Of a DNA stretch of 64,000 nt, positions 1-13,518 are shown one piece after another. How positions within the stretch are numbered: the first letter of the stretch is position 1; each line of letters starts with the position of its first letter. A model generated the notes under the pieces. That model was not told the DNA's origin and made no database searches. It was given only the letters and a program-made list of their open reading frames with translations. The DNA is taken from the NCBI GenBank assembly GCA_020698575.1, contig CM036242.1:13311124-13375123 (forward strand), read 5' to 3'. Source of the stretch: Bostrychus sinensis (Eukaryota; Chordata; Actinopteri; Gobiiformes; Eleotridae). The position numbers and the translations under genes were made by a program.

Positions 1-1004
1 AATGCTTCAACAGACTAAGCTGCTTCTTTCCCAACAACAGCAACATTCAAACAAATCAACTTTTTTTTCCCCCCAAAGTCTATCAACAACTGGTTGCTGC
101 GCACGTTCAGAAATAAAACAAAAGTTGCTCATAATGAGGCACAAATGGCATCTGTCATTCATGCATGTCTCTACTGTGCCACCATGTTTGTTTTGCTTAC
201 GTCCCCTCCTGTATTTCTTTGATTGGTTACTTCTCCTTTATTAGTTCTGGCCCCTGGAAATCAAACTCAAACCAAGTGGTACCAGACTACATTCTTTGTA
301 TTGAACAGAAAAGTAAATTGTCTGGCTTGCCAGACTGCTTAAACAGTGATGTCACGTTATAGAATACATATATTTTCTTGTATTTGTAGAAAAAAAAAGG
401 TTTAATCAGTCATATTGTGATAGCAATCATCTGTGGATAAACGAACAAACATATAAACAAACAAAAAGACAAATAAAAAAAAACAGTATATTTCATTTCC
501 AAGCCCCCATTGTTTGGTCTTAACCATATGTCAACATTAATAATGCCTATTTCATAGATATTGTTAGATTTAATGGTACGCCTGCTACTATTGATATTGC
601 TGATTCGGTATTTTAACCAATACTTTTTGCGAGAAAAAAATGTAAGTTAATATAAAAAACAATTGCTACTCACTTCTTTGTATTTTGCAATAATGAGTTA
701 GTCCAGTTTGACTTTTGTTATGAAATTAAAACATAAAAAAATATATCTTTCTGGTGGTGTTTTCAACAATTTCAACATTGCTAAAAAGTGGTGTTTGAAG
801 TGATAGCATGTCAGGTGCATGTAAATACCAAACAATGACCTGGATGCATGTGTCCAAATAGAAGATTGAAAGAGAAAGTGACAGAAAGTGCTCTTCAAAT
901 ACTTAGAAGTGCCTCATGTAAAGCTACACTAGATGTATACATTCTTGTATGTAAATTTACTTATGATGTCCCTGATCTCACTTTCATGCCAGCTTAAGCC
1001 CGGT

Positions 1005-1300
1005 TATGTTTTTGATACACTTTAAAAGGCTGCGGAGAGGATCAGAGGGCCATTTCCATGAGGTCAGCACTTTCCTCCAGCGCTTAGGATGGGCTTTAAG
1101 GTGCCTTGTAATGTGCAAGGAGACGAGACCTAATAGATTGATACACAGGTTTTGACATGCTATTTGAGCGTGCAGGCCCGCTGTAATTGGCCACGTCACC
1201 ATGCATTAAATTAACGATATATAGAGGAGTGCCCTGAGACGAGTGTCTTGGCCCGATCCGTCAGCCATCAGTGCAAAGTGCATGTGACAGGGCTCTCGTA
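1005..1300. promoter_or_regulatory. Candidate conserved non-coding element
   Basis: Repeat-free block with higher GC than its surroundings. It contains a TAATTG site, a TTAAATTAA run and an E-box-like CACGTC close together around 1175-1220, with no open coding frame of note. It resembles developmental enhancers near transcription-factor genes. Conservation was not tested. Confidence 0.3.
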
Positions 1301-1659
1301 GAGGAGGAAGAGGGGAGAGGAGGAGTGATTTCTAAGTAATACCCTGGTGGACATCGAAGTGCAAACTCTGTGATTTTCTCTGTAGTCATCTCAGGGCTAT
1401 CAAAGCATCAATAACTCATTTGACACTTCCATGTTGAAAATGCATTAAATTTACGCATTTTAGGACTTCCACTGCAACTAAATAGAATATGGCTTTTTTT
1501 TTTTTTTTGGAGATACAAAGTTTTACCAATTATGTATTTATGATATCTAACATATATGTTGGATGTATACTGTATGTTTGGTTAGGTTTATGATTTGTGT
1601 GTGTTGCATCACCAAGTACAAAAAGATATTTTGTCATTTGATTAAGCTAGATTAATTGC

Positions 1660-2098
1660 TAAGAAATCCTGTGTGTTGATGCCGTCCCCTTTCCAAGAGC
1701 TGAAAATGCCTGGGTCTCACAGCTCTACATAGAAACATGAAACAAGGAAGTACTTCTGCACATTTCTAAAGCGCATACACCATCCCTGGACTTGTTTTGA
1801 TAATTTCAGCACTTACATTGCCTATCACTATACAGCTCATTTATCTGTTAGCATCATGTTGCTAATAGCCATGCTAAAAATTCCTTTTATGCTCTGTTTA
1901 TTCCCCATTGTTGCCAGCAGGGGGTGTCACACACCTAATCCGACTGTTCTCTGCAAAGTCAATGTAGCAGCTCCCCAAAAGAAGATGTTTTCCAATAATG
2001 TACAGTATCCATTATTGTTATAACAAGTGGAATACTAATATAAAAGTGTCAAAAATTATTTCATAAAGACTGAACAAAGCGTAAAATGTGACCTTTAA
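1660..2098. mobile_element. TTAA-ending MITE, copy 1
   Basis: Shares a run of similar blocks with copies at 21841-22333 and about 61165-61600: GAGCTGAAAA (copy 2), CATTTCTAAAGC, GGACT..TTTGATAATTTCA, TATGCTCTGT, a GCCAGCAGGGGGTG core and CTCTGCAAAGTCAA. It ends in GTGACCTTTAA at 2088-2098, with TTAA at 2095-2098. The left end is not clear. No transposase is present, so it is a non-autonomous element, probably piggyBac-like given the TTAA. Confidence 0.7.
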
Positions 2099-3345
2099 TT
2101 TATTTCCTTCGACCATCTTCATGACCTGAGAGTTTTCTGTTATTCTTATATACTGTATGTACTGTATGACAACTCTGCATTATGGTGCTATTATACACAT
2201 CACAGTAATGTGTAGATATGTAGATGTCATTTTCATACACTCCAAGAAAATAGATAAAGTTGGTGAGTGCACTACACGATTGAACCTTTATGTCAAAGTT
2301 TCCAACAAGTGGGTGCTGAAGGGAAGTTTTCATCAAGTCCTCACACCACGACGTGACAACATCTGGACCTTCTGCACACAGGGCAGGACTTAATGACATT
2401 CTAATATGTCAAACAAGGTCTTGGTTTGAGGAGGAGAATGGAAATTCTATCATTAGCTGCTGAGGGAGTTATGGCTGGACTTTTCTTTAGACCAGGCATG
2501 TGTAAATGGTGGCCCGATCAGTTTACAAGGGAGAAGAAATGATTAAAAAGTATCACCTTGGCCTGTCTCACCTACAATATATGTGAATGGCATATGAGTG
2601 TGTAAGTATTTGCCCACTCTTATGTGAGTTCATGAGACGGAAATACTGACTCTAATCTTTAAATTACCTCCAAAAAGGAGCGCACTGACCTTTACACAGA
2701 AGTTATATAAAGTTCAATTTAACAAGCCTCTCCTTGCTATGATTTATTAACTTGAAATTTGAAGTAGGGCCCAATTCTTTAGAGCTTTGCCACTTGGTTA
2801 GCTGCAAGAAATCATGGGCAAAAATAAAAGTATCACCTGTGCAGACTTTCAGAAGTTACCAACGCTCACATTTTTATTTAATTTTTTTGCATATGCTTTT
2901 GTCTCAGCTATTCCCAGTCTGAATGTTAGCACTTGTGTTTTAGCTCGAGTGGCAGCCTCAGAAATGACGTGGGGATTGAAAAGCAATCATGAGAAGTGAC
3001 TCATGCTATGTGCCTTCTCTGTCAGTTCATTTCCTCGTCTTTGGTTTTTGTTGGCTGTTTCTGTCATTTTACCCTTTCACTTTTTTATTCACTGACTCTG
3101 TTTCTAGTCTCAAACCACAGACAGTAAAAAAGGTGTGGACAAAAGCGTTACATCACCTTTTACTTTAAGCACTGCCCGTGACTGTCAATAACTACCTTTG
3201 TACTTTACCTTTACCTTATTTCTCAACTTATTTGCAGAGAGATGCAGTGCCATTTATAAGTTTTTTTTTTGTTAGTTTTTTGCTTACTTCTTGCATTTTG
3301 CACAGAAGTATTGAAGCATGCTCAGTCTGGGTCAGGTTACAAATG

Positions 3346-3763
3346 CTACGTTCACACTGCAGGTCTTAATGCTCAGTTTAGATTTCTTTGCTGAAATCTT
3401 TTTTATTTATTTATTTATTTTTAGAGTGGTGGTTGTGTGTGAACCGTCTACAACCCTGAAGTGACCCGCATGCGAAAAGAAGACATGATTTCTTTCTTTC
3501 TAAATATTTTAATTTTATTTTTATCCAAAAAGACTGCCTCTCCCATTGCAGACTTGTGGCATCTGTTGTATTATGATGTAGTAAATGTCAGACTGAATTC
3601 ACATTGCAAAAGATCAGATCTGTATCTGATTTAGGACCACATATGAAAGTGGCCTGCACTGCATTTAAAAAATCTGATTTGTGCTGTTCACACTGTCATG
3701 AAAAAATCTGATACAGGTTGCAAAAACTGAGATTTGGGCCACTTTTACCTGCAGTCTGAACAT
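3346..3763. mobile_element. Degenerate hAT-like non-autonomous transposon
   Basis: The left end reads ACGTTCACACTGCAGG. The right end, reverse-complemented, reads ATGTTCAGACTGCAGG, giving an imperfect terminal inverted repeat. The interior has repeated ATCTGAT-type segments and CACACTGTCATG, as in common fish elements that begin with a TTCACACTGCAGG motif. No transposase frame and no clean target duplication were found. The interior has A/T expansions, suggesting an old copy. Confidence 0.6.
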
Positions 3764-6564
3764 ATGATGATGCATATGGTGCATTTCCACTGGAGCGATC
3801 GTGTATGGTTTGTATCAGGGTGGTTTGGTACAGTAGTTCCTTCTGGTACATATACACTAAAAAGTCATGTTACAGTATATGAGATATTTGAAGCAAACAT
3901 TTAAAAATATATATTCAATATTAACTTGAGATTATATGTTGGTCTGTAACCATGAAATGATAGAGGTGAAGCTATACAGCTATTGCTGCAGTATATACAC
4001 TATTGCCTGTTTAGTTCTAACGTTCAGTAGCACAGAGCTGTGTCAATTTACCACATTTTCACAGCTAACAATCTATATTATATAAGATGGGCTTTTGTTT
4101 TATGCAATGTAAACAATGTAGTGTTTAAAATCACAACTCTGGAAACAGCTGCTGCATGCTAACAACTGCTATAGCTTTGTTTTTTCCCCAGGCAACACAG
4201 TTTAGCTTTACCTTTTCAAAAGCGTATACCACAGAGTTGTGACCTCTTTGGGCCCTGCCAAAGCTCATCTTCCAAGTGATTATATCAAGCATGAGAGATG
4301 GTCAAAAATTTGTTTTTAATTTGCAGAGTAGCTGAACAGGGAGTTACTTGTAGGAAGGACCCCTTGCACACACATCTTCCTAAGCCCTCCCAGTTGGCTT
4401 TGTGTTACTAACATTCTGGCCGTGCAGGTTAAAACATTTTGACAAAGGCCAGTTTCATTTTACATATTTAAAAATGTTGTTTATCTAAAGACTTAAACAG
4501 TAATTTGGTTTTTAACTTTGTGTTGTGTAACTTGGAAGTCAATGGAAGCTGACCACTCTTATCATGCAACTTCTTTCCTCATTCATCTCATTAAACAGCT
4601 ATGATTATACTGTATTTACTGTATTTAAGTTGATAAGGGAGACGAGCTAGCTTAGAATCAAGTTGGAGAGAGCAAGACAGGCAGAAATGACAGAGGTAAA
4701 CAATTGAGACGAAGAGCTAAATGACAGAATGAGAGAGACGGAAGAGAAGAAGGGTTGGGAGGAGGGCGATCCGTATGGAGCAGCCAGTCACTGTTTGAAG
4801 CAGGAAGCTGGCTAGACAACAGAGGCAGCTTTATTCCACCGACACAATGAAAGAACGCCACAATGGAAGTCCTGCCGAGAGCGGGCCTGCACTACACACA
4901 CCAGGATTAAAGCAAACACACACTTCGACATCCTCCCCATCAAAGGAAAGGGAGGGGATGTATCTTACACACAGAGACCGGCCCACAACACAAAGGCCCT
5001 CTTTATAAATGAAGGTATACTGTGAATAGTGTACTGTTTGCTTACCCTTTCATAAGAGCTGTAGGTGCATTGTGTCGGCCTGGCACCTTCTCCCGCGGTT
5101 TGAGGGATAATCCCAGCATTAGTGGGAAAAGTTACAACTGCAGACAAACACAGGTGCTTAAACAAAATTCACTGCATGTATAGACTTTTTCACAGCCTTC
5201 AAAGTGCACAACCACTGATTTCCCATCATAAACATATAATAAATTATGTTTTACAGATGCTGGTTATCATAATTTTCAAGACTCCAAGAAGATTGTGCTT
5301 TAAAAAAATGGCCTAGTCTAAAAATAGGGGGAAAAAACTAAACAAAATAAACTCACAAAAAAATGTCCAAAAGTATCATAAAAATTATTACTATTAAGCT
5401 TTTTATAGTTAATTAACTTATTTGTACAGTACTGCAAAAAAACAAAAAAAAAAACAAAAACCAAAACAAAAAAACACTTTCAGATTTTTGATCCTTTGCA
5501 AATGTAATCATGCCAATGAATTCCAATTCTGGCGACACATGTAGAGAGTGTTTAAAATGACTTTGACTTGCAGACTGAGAGCTTTGGCAGTAGATTTACA
5601 TTAATAATTAATTAATAAGATAAGACTATCTGGCCAGTTGATGCTAGAGTCATGTGTGACACTATTCCTCTGAGTCATGGTTGGACCATGACTGATGTGG
5701 ACCAAACCATATAACAACCCCTATGGACCCCAGGAATGGGGATCATAATAATAAACATAAATGCCAGAATCATTTGGAACAGACTAGTTATAAGCTTTAT
5801 GCAAAATAGTAATTAGCTGTTTAGGGTAACCCTTTACCCATTTTTTTTTTTTTTTTTTTTACAATTTTTTATTCTTCATACATTCTGATTAAAACAGTTG
5901 CCACTGACAAGGTAAGATCAACCAGAAAAAATCTAAAAATACTGTAATATTTATAAAGGGCTGTGAAACTGAGCAGTGTTTTGTGTCCTGGCATAAGCTT
6001 GCTTATCACAGTACCACTTTATCTAGAATTACACTATCTATCACTTTATCCAGAATTAACTGTCACCTTAATTTTATCCCAGCCTAATGTGCATGTTTAA
6101 CTGTGGTCTTTTGGGAAAAACCAAACAAACAAATACTGGCTCATAGCTGGCTGCAGCTATGCTCTCATTAAACATCTAAACTTGAAAAATGAAGTTGTGA
6201 CGTCAGTTTATGTAGTACTTTGCAAAATAATTGTTATTTGTATGCCTTAAGAAACCATGAAGAAAAAGTTTATGTTTTTGTTTCAATAACTTTCATATTT
6301 TTAATGTAAACATGCACAAAGTACATTATGTTGTATTTATACACTGAACTCTGTTGAATGAGAACATGCTTTGTGATATATCACACGCTGGTGCATCATA
6401 TATTTCCTTTTTTTAATTTTGAGAAACACTGGTCTGTTGTACTTAATGGGGCATATTTATTGTTACAAGAGACAAGGTAGGTCAGATACAAAAGGGTACA
6501 AAAATGTACCTATGGGGGATATGAATGTGCTAGGACTCAAAAACACTCTTCACATGTTCTGCCT

Positions 6565-6700
6565 TTAACGCTGTCGGGACAGATTTGCATAGAAAAGCTG
6601 TTTGCATATCAAACAGCCGGGACGCAGGGCTCACATCATCGTTCATTGATTTACAGGGAGATGCATGTAGCGCTGACATGCTGGAGTGCATGTCCCCTTT
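6565..6700. promoter_or_regulatory. Candidate regulatory block with two POU octamer-like sites
   Basis: ATTTGCATA (about 6582-6590) and TTTGCATAT (about 6601-6609) lie about 20 bases apart, both close to the POU octamer ATTTGCAT. The flanks are repeat-poor and moderately GC-rich. Function is inferred from motifs only. Confidence 0.3.
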
Positions 6701-7084
6701 ACCTCCATCTGCCCTCTGTGGCCATATCTTAAACCATCACCGACGGTGGCGCTGAGGGGGTGTGTGTTTAGGTGTCTGGGCTGTAATAGTGCAACTGCAT
6801 GCAGATTTTCCTCTCTTTAAGTATGGATGTGAATGTGTGACATATCCAGCCACTGCTGCATATTCCTGGTTAGACCTCTTTGTGACAGGGTGCACTACTG
6901 CTGCTAATAAGGGTATTCGTCACGCCAGCCACTCCTCTCTGACAGCGCTCTCCGACCAGTCGTCTCACTATTGTCCCCCAAAAATGAACTTAACATTTAA
7001 TTACATTCAGGGAGGGACTTGATTGCCTTGTCAAGAAGCAGGTTAGTTAAGAGGAGAAAGATGTTGGTCAGTGATGACATGCCT

Positions 7085-7858
7085 GCACTGACAAATGCTC
7101 AGGCCTATCACAGGACCACCATAGCTTTATTGGGTTCTCATTTAACTTATAGACTATTAGACCACTTTGTGTCCCACTAGTCTTGGTGTCATTATAAACA
7201 ATGGTTTTAAACTGGACAAACAAATTAATGCTATCATAAAAGTCAAGTTTTTTCATGTAAAATTAAACCTGTTTTATATTTAACATTTTGAGCAAGTCAT
7301 GCACACTTTTATATCTTCACATCTCGACAACTGTAATGTACTTCACACTGGAATCTCGCAAAACGCACTTTCTCGCTTACAGTTAGTCCAGAACTCTGCG
7401 GCACGGCTTTTGACATGAACCAAAAAGCGCAAACATATCACCCCCATGCTTGCCTCCCTGCACTGGCTTCCTCTTCGGTTTAGAATTGATTTTATGATTG
7501 TATCGTTTGTTTTTAAAGCTCTGAATGGACCGGCCCCACAGTCCATAGGGACCTCATACAAATTTACACACCAGCGCGTTTACTGAGGTCCAAGGGCCAG
7601 CTCCACAGTGGACTGTTTTAAAGTCTCATCTTAAGACCCATTTTTGTGGTCCTGTGTTTTTAATTGTTTTGTTTAATTTGTTTTATGTTTTACTTATTTA
7701 TTGCTTTTAGTGTAGTGCTCTAATTTTGATTTTCTAGTTGAGTTAAATTGAGCATTTCTTTATGTATTTCTTTATTGTTTTATGATCTTGTGCAGCACTT
7801 TGGAAACTATCTTTGTAAAATGTGCAATAGAAATCAAGTGGATTGAATTGGATTAAAT
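7085..7858 (+). mobile_element. LINE 3' end with broken reverse-transcriptase C-terminus
   Basis: Frame-shifted translation gives familiar C-terminal non-LTR retrotransposon motifs in order: GVIINNGFKLDKQI, SSHLDNCNVL, LQLVQNSAARLLT, HITPMLASLHWLPLRFRIDF and FKALNGPAPQ. Stops interrupt it, and part of the usual sequence before the C-terminus is missing. It ends with an untranslated tail (GCACTTTGGAAACT then GTGGATTGAATTGGATT), as in fish LINEs ending in repeats such as CTTGACTTGA. It is a dead, 5'-truncated copy. Confidence 0.85.
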
Positions 7859-9079
7859 AGTCAAGCACTAAATATTGTGTTTTTTTTTTTAATCCATAGC
7901 CATTTCTAGCAGGATTTCCAGACTGTATGCATTTTCCATTGTACTTCCGCTGCTCCCTGTGCCCATTTGTTTTCATTTATGAAAGCAGTGTTGTATGAAT
8001 TGTGTGGTCGGCATCTGGGTGATTGTCGGCTGTTCACATGTTGAAATCCCATTCTTCTGCTTGCTCTAAATTAGCCCAGCATCTGAAGGTAATGAAATCA
8101 CTCATGGCATCAGGAAGTAACTTGAAAATTCATTTTATTTCCTGCGCACTGCTTAACGGTACTCCAGGGGGGAACGGATTCTTGCCAATAAAAGTTCCAC
8201 CCTGGCACAAGCTAAGCCCTCACAAATGAAGACATATGTCACGACAAGAAAGAAAGAGAGGGAGAGAAGAAAAGAGTTGGATAAGTTTTTAGCCTGACAC
8301 ATACCTCTCTGTTAACCAAAAGGCCTCATAAATTCAACCAATGAGACACAAATGAAATTTTGGAACCTGAAGTTTTGGCAGTTTCTCTTCTGGATGATTG
8401 GAATGAATATGAGGTAGTTAAAATTTAATATCCTATTATGTGTGTCTGTTTAACTCACCTGCACTGCCGGGACCTGTCTTTTTTTTTTTTTCTGGCTCTC
8501 AGTGAGATGTTTTAATATTTTCCAGTGCACTGCGTTTGTAACAGTTTGACTGCAACATTTTTATGTATTTATTTAGTTTTGCACAGTTTGTCCCTTTAGA
8601 GTTACTTTGAGAAGGCTTAGTCTGGTCAATCGGTGAGACCAACAATTATTACAAGTGAAACAGGCCTTATTTTAATGTATTCTGCTGTCAGTTGTGAAGC
8701 AAGGAACTAAAGGCACAAGTCTGTTTTGATGGAATTTCCTAATGTAGTGTATATGCATTTTAAGCATTTTATAGTGTTCTGCCAAGAGATAAGTAAGTTT
8801 TCAGATTTTATTTAATTTTTTAAAAATTGTTTCAGGAAAACCACCAGTGCCACAGCTTTGCAATATCTAATTTTATGCTTTAACTGTTTCCCTACTGTAA
8901 CAAATTCGGAACCAGCTACTTTGGACAATCACCAAATAACTGTGATCCACTAACGGACAAAGCAGCCATTCACATTCTTTGTACCTACACTGTGTTTGTG
9001 TGTTCGGGGGCAGGAGGAAGGCTAGCATTCCCAGGTAAAAGGACTCCACACGGAAAAGCAGTTGTCATCCTCCTTTCTG

Positions 9080-9240
9080 CATGTGAGGTGCAAGGTCTAA
9101 TCACTGCAAGACTGCGCAACTAATTTACTGAATTTGCTCCTGTGAGAGATGCAAATCTCAGCTGCGCCTGGGTTTGCTCCATTTTTAGCACGTCTTTGTC
9201 ATTTAGCGTGCACGCAAACCTTTGATAAATCTGGCCCTAA
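9080..9240. repeat. Possible interspersed repeat fragment
   Basis: The block ends in TTTGATAAATCTGGCCC, a phrase I associate with ends of fish non-autonomous DNA transposons. It also contains ATGCAAAT. Only one copy was seen in the window, so the identification rests on recall. Confidence 0.3.
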
Positions 9241-9403
9241 GTCATGTGTTTCTCCCTGTAAGTTTTACTAACTGGCTTGCTATGTGATCTAAATGCTGAC
9301 TAACGATTGGCACATGGGCTTGATAAATTGATCCTTCCAATGTCCACAGCTTTAATGTATGGTTAGCTTTTAATGTTTGTCAAGTTAATGTTAAATCATG
9401 TTT

Positions 9404-9690
9404 CAGTAGTGGCTCAGAAGGTGCATTAGTTGTCCTAGAACCAGAAAATTGGCAGTACAAATGCCGCTTTTCCCAGTTCATACTGCCATTGTGTCCTTGA
9501 GCAAGACGGTTCACCCACCTTGCTTGAATTAGTGTGTTTGGTGATGGTCAGAAAAGCTGTAGGCAAAGAACATCAGCCACATCTCTGTCAGTCTCCGCAC
9601 AGAAGTAGCTTACTATCACCGAGTGTGAATGAGGCGACTTGGAGTATTTAGAAAAGTGCTATATAAGAACAATGCATTACTATTATTGAT
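9404..9690 (+). mobile_element. tRNA-headed SINE, type B
   Basis: Shares ordered blocks with copies at 16802, 36515 and 63000: a GTGGCTCAGAAGGT head, TGTCCTTGAGCAAGAC, TTCACCCAC, GTAGCTTACTATCACC, GAGTGTGAATGAGGCG and a GTGCTATATAAGAA tail. The head is diverged, and the B box is not well kept. Confidence 0.75.
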
Positions 9691-9794
9691 AATAATATTA
9701 ATGATGACAAGATGAAATGGTTGTTTCATTTGAGTGTATATAAATTGGCCACATTTATGCGTAAAACCTGAAAAATATGACTTATATATAAAAT

Positions 9795-10063
9795 TGTCGC
9801 AGGGCTGACACAGAGACGAACACAGACAGACAACCATTCACTCTCACATTCATTCACTAGGGTCAATTTAGAGTCACCAATTCACCTAACACATGCATGT
9901 CTTTGGACGGTGGGAGGAAGCCGGAGAACCCGGAGAGAACCCACGGTAACACGGGGAGGACATGCAGACTCCACCCAGAGAGTTCATGTGATGGTGTATT
10001 GGTCGACCCGGGGCTCGAACCCATGATCTCCTTGCTGGGAGGCGAGAACACTAACCGTGCACC
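9795..10063 (-). mobile_element. tRNA-headed SINE, type A
   Basis: Close match in reverse orientation to 23024-23290. The head with a B-box-like GGGTTCGAGCCCCGG is at about 10005-10020, followed by GGGTGGAGTCTGCATGTCC, CCGGCTTCCTCCC and CATGCATGTGTTAGGTGAA. It ends in CAGCCCTGCGACA, so the 3' part seen in the fuller copy is missing. Confidence 0.85.
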
Positions 10064-10082
10064 CATCATTATTATCATAGAC

Positions 10083-10084
<2 letters not shown>

Positions 10085-10168
<84 letters not shown>
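10085..10168. repeat. (ATA)n microsatellite
   Basis: About 28 uninterrupted ATA/AAT units directly beyond the head end of a SINE. Reading frames through it give artificial poly-Leu or poly-Ile. Confidence 0.98.
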
Positions 10169-10439
10169 TTACATGTCTAGGGTGCATTTCAACCGTGATG
10201 CTGAATTCCACATATAAACTTGATTAATTTTGTAACTTAAATTGTGAAAGGTTTTAAAAGCTGTAAAACATTTATAAAATCCAAATAGATTAGTTGAATA
10301 TGCGGCATATTACGCAAGCACAATCTTCATTTTCCTCCATCTTTAAATTTCACCTGCCTCCCTCCCTCTCACCTCACCATGACTGTGATAAACCTGGTAA
10401 TGTGCTGAATGCACCGTACACACATTCCAAATCTGCATC

Positions 10440-10640
10440 ACATTCTGATGTGACAAGCGTGGAGGAGTAATTGATTACATTAATAGCTAATTGCTGGCTC
10501 ATAATTGGATCTGACTCAATTAAAAAACCTCTGGGTGATTGTAATGAAACAGGGCGCTGTGGCTGAGCGGGTGGCGCACAACGCTGCTCTCTGTGCTATT
10601 AGCAACGAGAGAGCAAGAGAGAGAAGGGGGGATGATACAC
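10440..10640. promoter_or_regulatory. Candidate enhancer rich in homeodomain sites
   Basis: Repeat-free block with a paired-class P2 dimer site TAATTGATTA at 10468-10477, then ATTAATAGCTAATTG, CATAATTGG and CAATTAAAAA within about 60 bases, followed by a GC-richer segment. Dense TAAT/ATTA cores with changing GC are typical of developmental enhancers. No conservation data were available. Confidence 0.4.
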
Positions 10641-13433
10641 CTGCAATGCTAAATCATAAGCGCCTCAGTAGATAGAGGCCGGCCTGGGAATGCTTTGTGC
10701 TGTTTTTGCAATTCCTCAATGCGGATTTATATCTTTTGCTTTGGGAAAGGTTGTAATATTTCACCGGGTGTGCGGCAGTGGGAGTGCACACGCGAGGATT
10801 CGGGGTTGGGGGAGTGCTGGAGGTGGGGTGTGGGCTGGTTGCTGAAATACGGTATCAGCATATATTGTAATTTCATTTTGATAAGGCCATGCTTATAGCC
10901 TCGTATGGCTCATCTTGAGAGGAGTGAAGCGGGTGTTATTTTACATATTCCCACAGCTCTGGGACACTGAGGCGCCATCATTAGCAGTGCTGCACTAAAA
11001 GGAGGATAGGATCTGCAAATTAGGACAGGTGCTCAGCTAGTGTTGCTAGCACAATACACTGGGATGGTGTGATAAAACAGGTTTGGCTCAAAGGCAGTTT
11101 ATTTCCTCAAATGCAGATCTTACCCTGGTTTACATTTGTCTCCATCTTTAGTGGAGTCTGTATGTAAATGGCTATACATTAATATCCCTGCACAGGTGTG
11201 TATCTAGTCTCTCAATCTTCCTCCAGCCCACTCTTTCAATATGTTGTGTTTCTAGTCCTCCCAAGGACATACACAAATTGACATTTTCAGCTCAAAATTA
11301 CATATGCAACTAAATGCATGACTACATTTGTCTTTGTTTAGTCAGCCCCAATGATTTACTAGGCCCAGGCAGGTCGTGGTGGTTGATGGTTGCTCTCAAA
11401 ACTGGTCTATACCATTCTTTAGCTGTCAAAGCACTTGCTACAGCGCCTTATTGTAACCCTAACTAAGTGAGTGGTTAAGTGATGAGGTGACTGCTTTAGT
11501 AAAACCCATGAATAGAGTTTATGTTATTTTTATCTCAATATGGACATCAAATGGAGCACATAATATTACAAACTCTATCAGGTAAGCCACCAATGTACTT
11601 ATTGAGACACTTAAATGACTCAACATGGCAAGATGAAAACATGTATTGCCCCGTGCAGTTATACTATTTCTAAGTACTGGCAGAGGAAGGTTAAGCCAGA
11701 AGAAGAGGCAATTTTAGTCTCAGGTGATTAGAGTACAATTGCCTTTTAATTGCATTTCCATTATATAGGCCAATACTGCCTAAACACAATCACAAAAGTA
11801 ATTTCAGGAGGAGGCTAAATGCAAATGCTGGCCCTTAGCATTGTTCAAAGGTATTTGGGGCACTGTAGTATATCTGCCACGCCAATAGGGGCACTGGGAA
11901 CTCTACCGCTGCTAATGCTACGGTTAGTACAGACAAGAAGAAGTTCTCAGCCTTGGCACAATTTTTCAACCAGCCATTTTCTGGATTAGCAATGTTAAAC
12001 TTCCAACATCAGTAGACTATGGATTTTTACAATGAAATCTATTATGTATTATAATTTATGACTCTATATAGTGTTTAAAGGAAAAACTAGTAGTCTGCCA
12101 TTGTTGCTGTAGTTGCCTTTCCTATGTCAGTCAATAGCATTCTGCAAGCCAATTGCAACATGATAGAAGTTTTCATTAAATGTGTTCAATGTAAAGTATA
12201 CTCAAGTGCAACTCACTTTTGGTTGTTGTTTTCTGTGTTATAGTACTCCAATCTACTACTACATCTACTTTGTATCTAACCTAGAATAAAATACATATGC
12301 AATAGCTAGCATCAGTTGCATGATTGCTTAGACTCTAAAGTTAAAATAGAAGCATGGAATTTAAAATGTGACCCACAGAAAGCAATACCTCTAAAGGCAT
12401 TCTCACTCTTACACTTTTATTACAAAACTACTCATGTTTTGCAAAATCAATAACACAATTATCGGCGTTTGAAACACTCTGAAATACTTGCTTTGTTAGG
12501 TTCCAAACTCTGTCCAGCAAAATACTACACTCTGTTGTCAGTCTACAGACCAGAGACATACACGACAAAAAACAAAACAAAACAAAAACAAACAAACAAA
12601 CAAACAAAAACACAAAGAATTTGGAAGACACTTTTTAAGACAGACCCAGATGGAAAGCAGTCAATCCTGATCCAAAGACTCTGTGGTCCACGTCTGACAC
12701 AAGATCCTGATTTAGTTTTGATCTCAAAAAAGTTTATATTTTATTGTACATTATATTATTATGCTACATTTTCTGCATATGTTACAGCATTTCCTGACAC
12801 TTGACCATTAGGCCTGTTACATCAAAAGCATAAATGTAAAACGTTTTAGATTCCTCAGTGTCGTGTCCTGTTGATAGACAGATGTATCAGTGTGTTGATT
12901 GTATTTTATATTTGGACTAGAGTCTAAATGGAGTGACGTTTTTACAGGAGTGTCTACAGCTTTTCACATGGTGTTTAGTTTTGCTCATATTCTGAGATGT
13001 TTTGTGACTGAAGTATTTAGTTTTGGAATTTGAGTGTAAAGTTCTGCCACATTGGCTACTTGTTTCAGAAAATGTGCTTAAGCAATGACAAAAAACTGTA
13101 ATGTAAGTGGTGACAAACATACTTTGAGGGTGATGTGGATCTATACCTTGACACTGCATGTTTAAAAAACTCAATTCAATTTTCACAACATACCATACAC
13201 AGTACACAAATGATCATTTTTTGATTTTTGGATGTCCTGACCTTAGAGGATAGCATGGAGAGCACAGTATGGGGTCACAAGAAAGATAATATGAGCATGA
13301 GGATGTGCTGTCCATGACTATAGGCAGGTGATGCTCTGCGGTTGAGACATTCATGAGTGCAGCACTTCCAGGTACAGTAAATGGCTTTATACTTTGGCTT
13401 TACCTCCATGTGCTCTTAATGTCACAGACACTG

Positions 13434-13518
13434 GAGGCAAGGTGGGTGAAGTGTCGAACCTGCGAACTTCGGTTAGTGGACATCAGGCTGTACCTCTTGA
13501 GCTACTGTTGCCATAGGT
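13434..13518 (-). mobile_element. SINE type B head fragment
   Basis: On the minus strand it reads GGCAACAGTAGCTCAAGAGG, then CCACTAACCGAAG, then TTCGCAGGTTCGACACTTCACCC. It is a tRNA-like head with B box GGTTCGA joined directly to the CTTCACCC block, so the intervening part has been lost. Confidence 0.7.

Noticed and set aside
5673..5693. 9-bp inverted repeat AGTCATGGT / ACCATGACT with 3-base loop
   Set aside because: Short enough to occur by chance in a window of this size.
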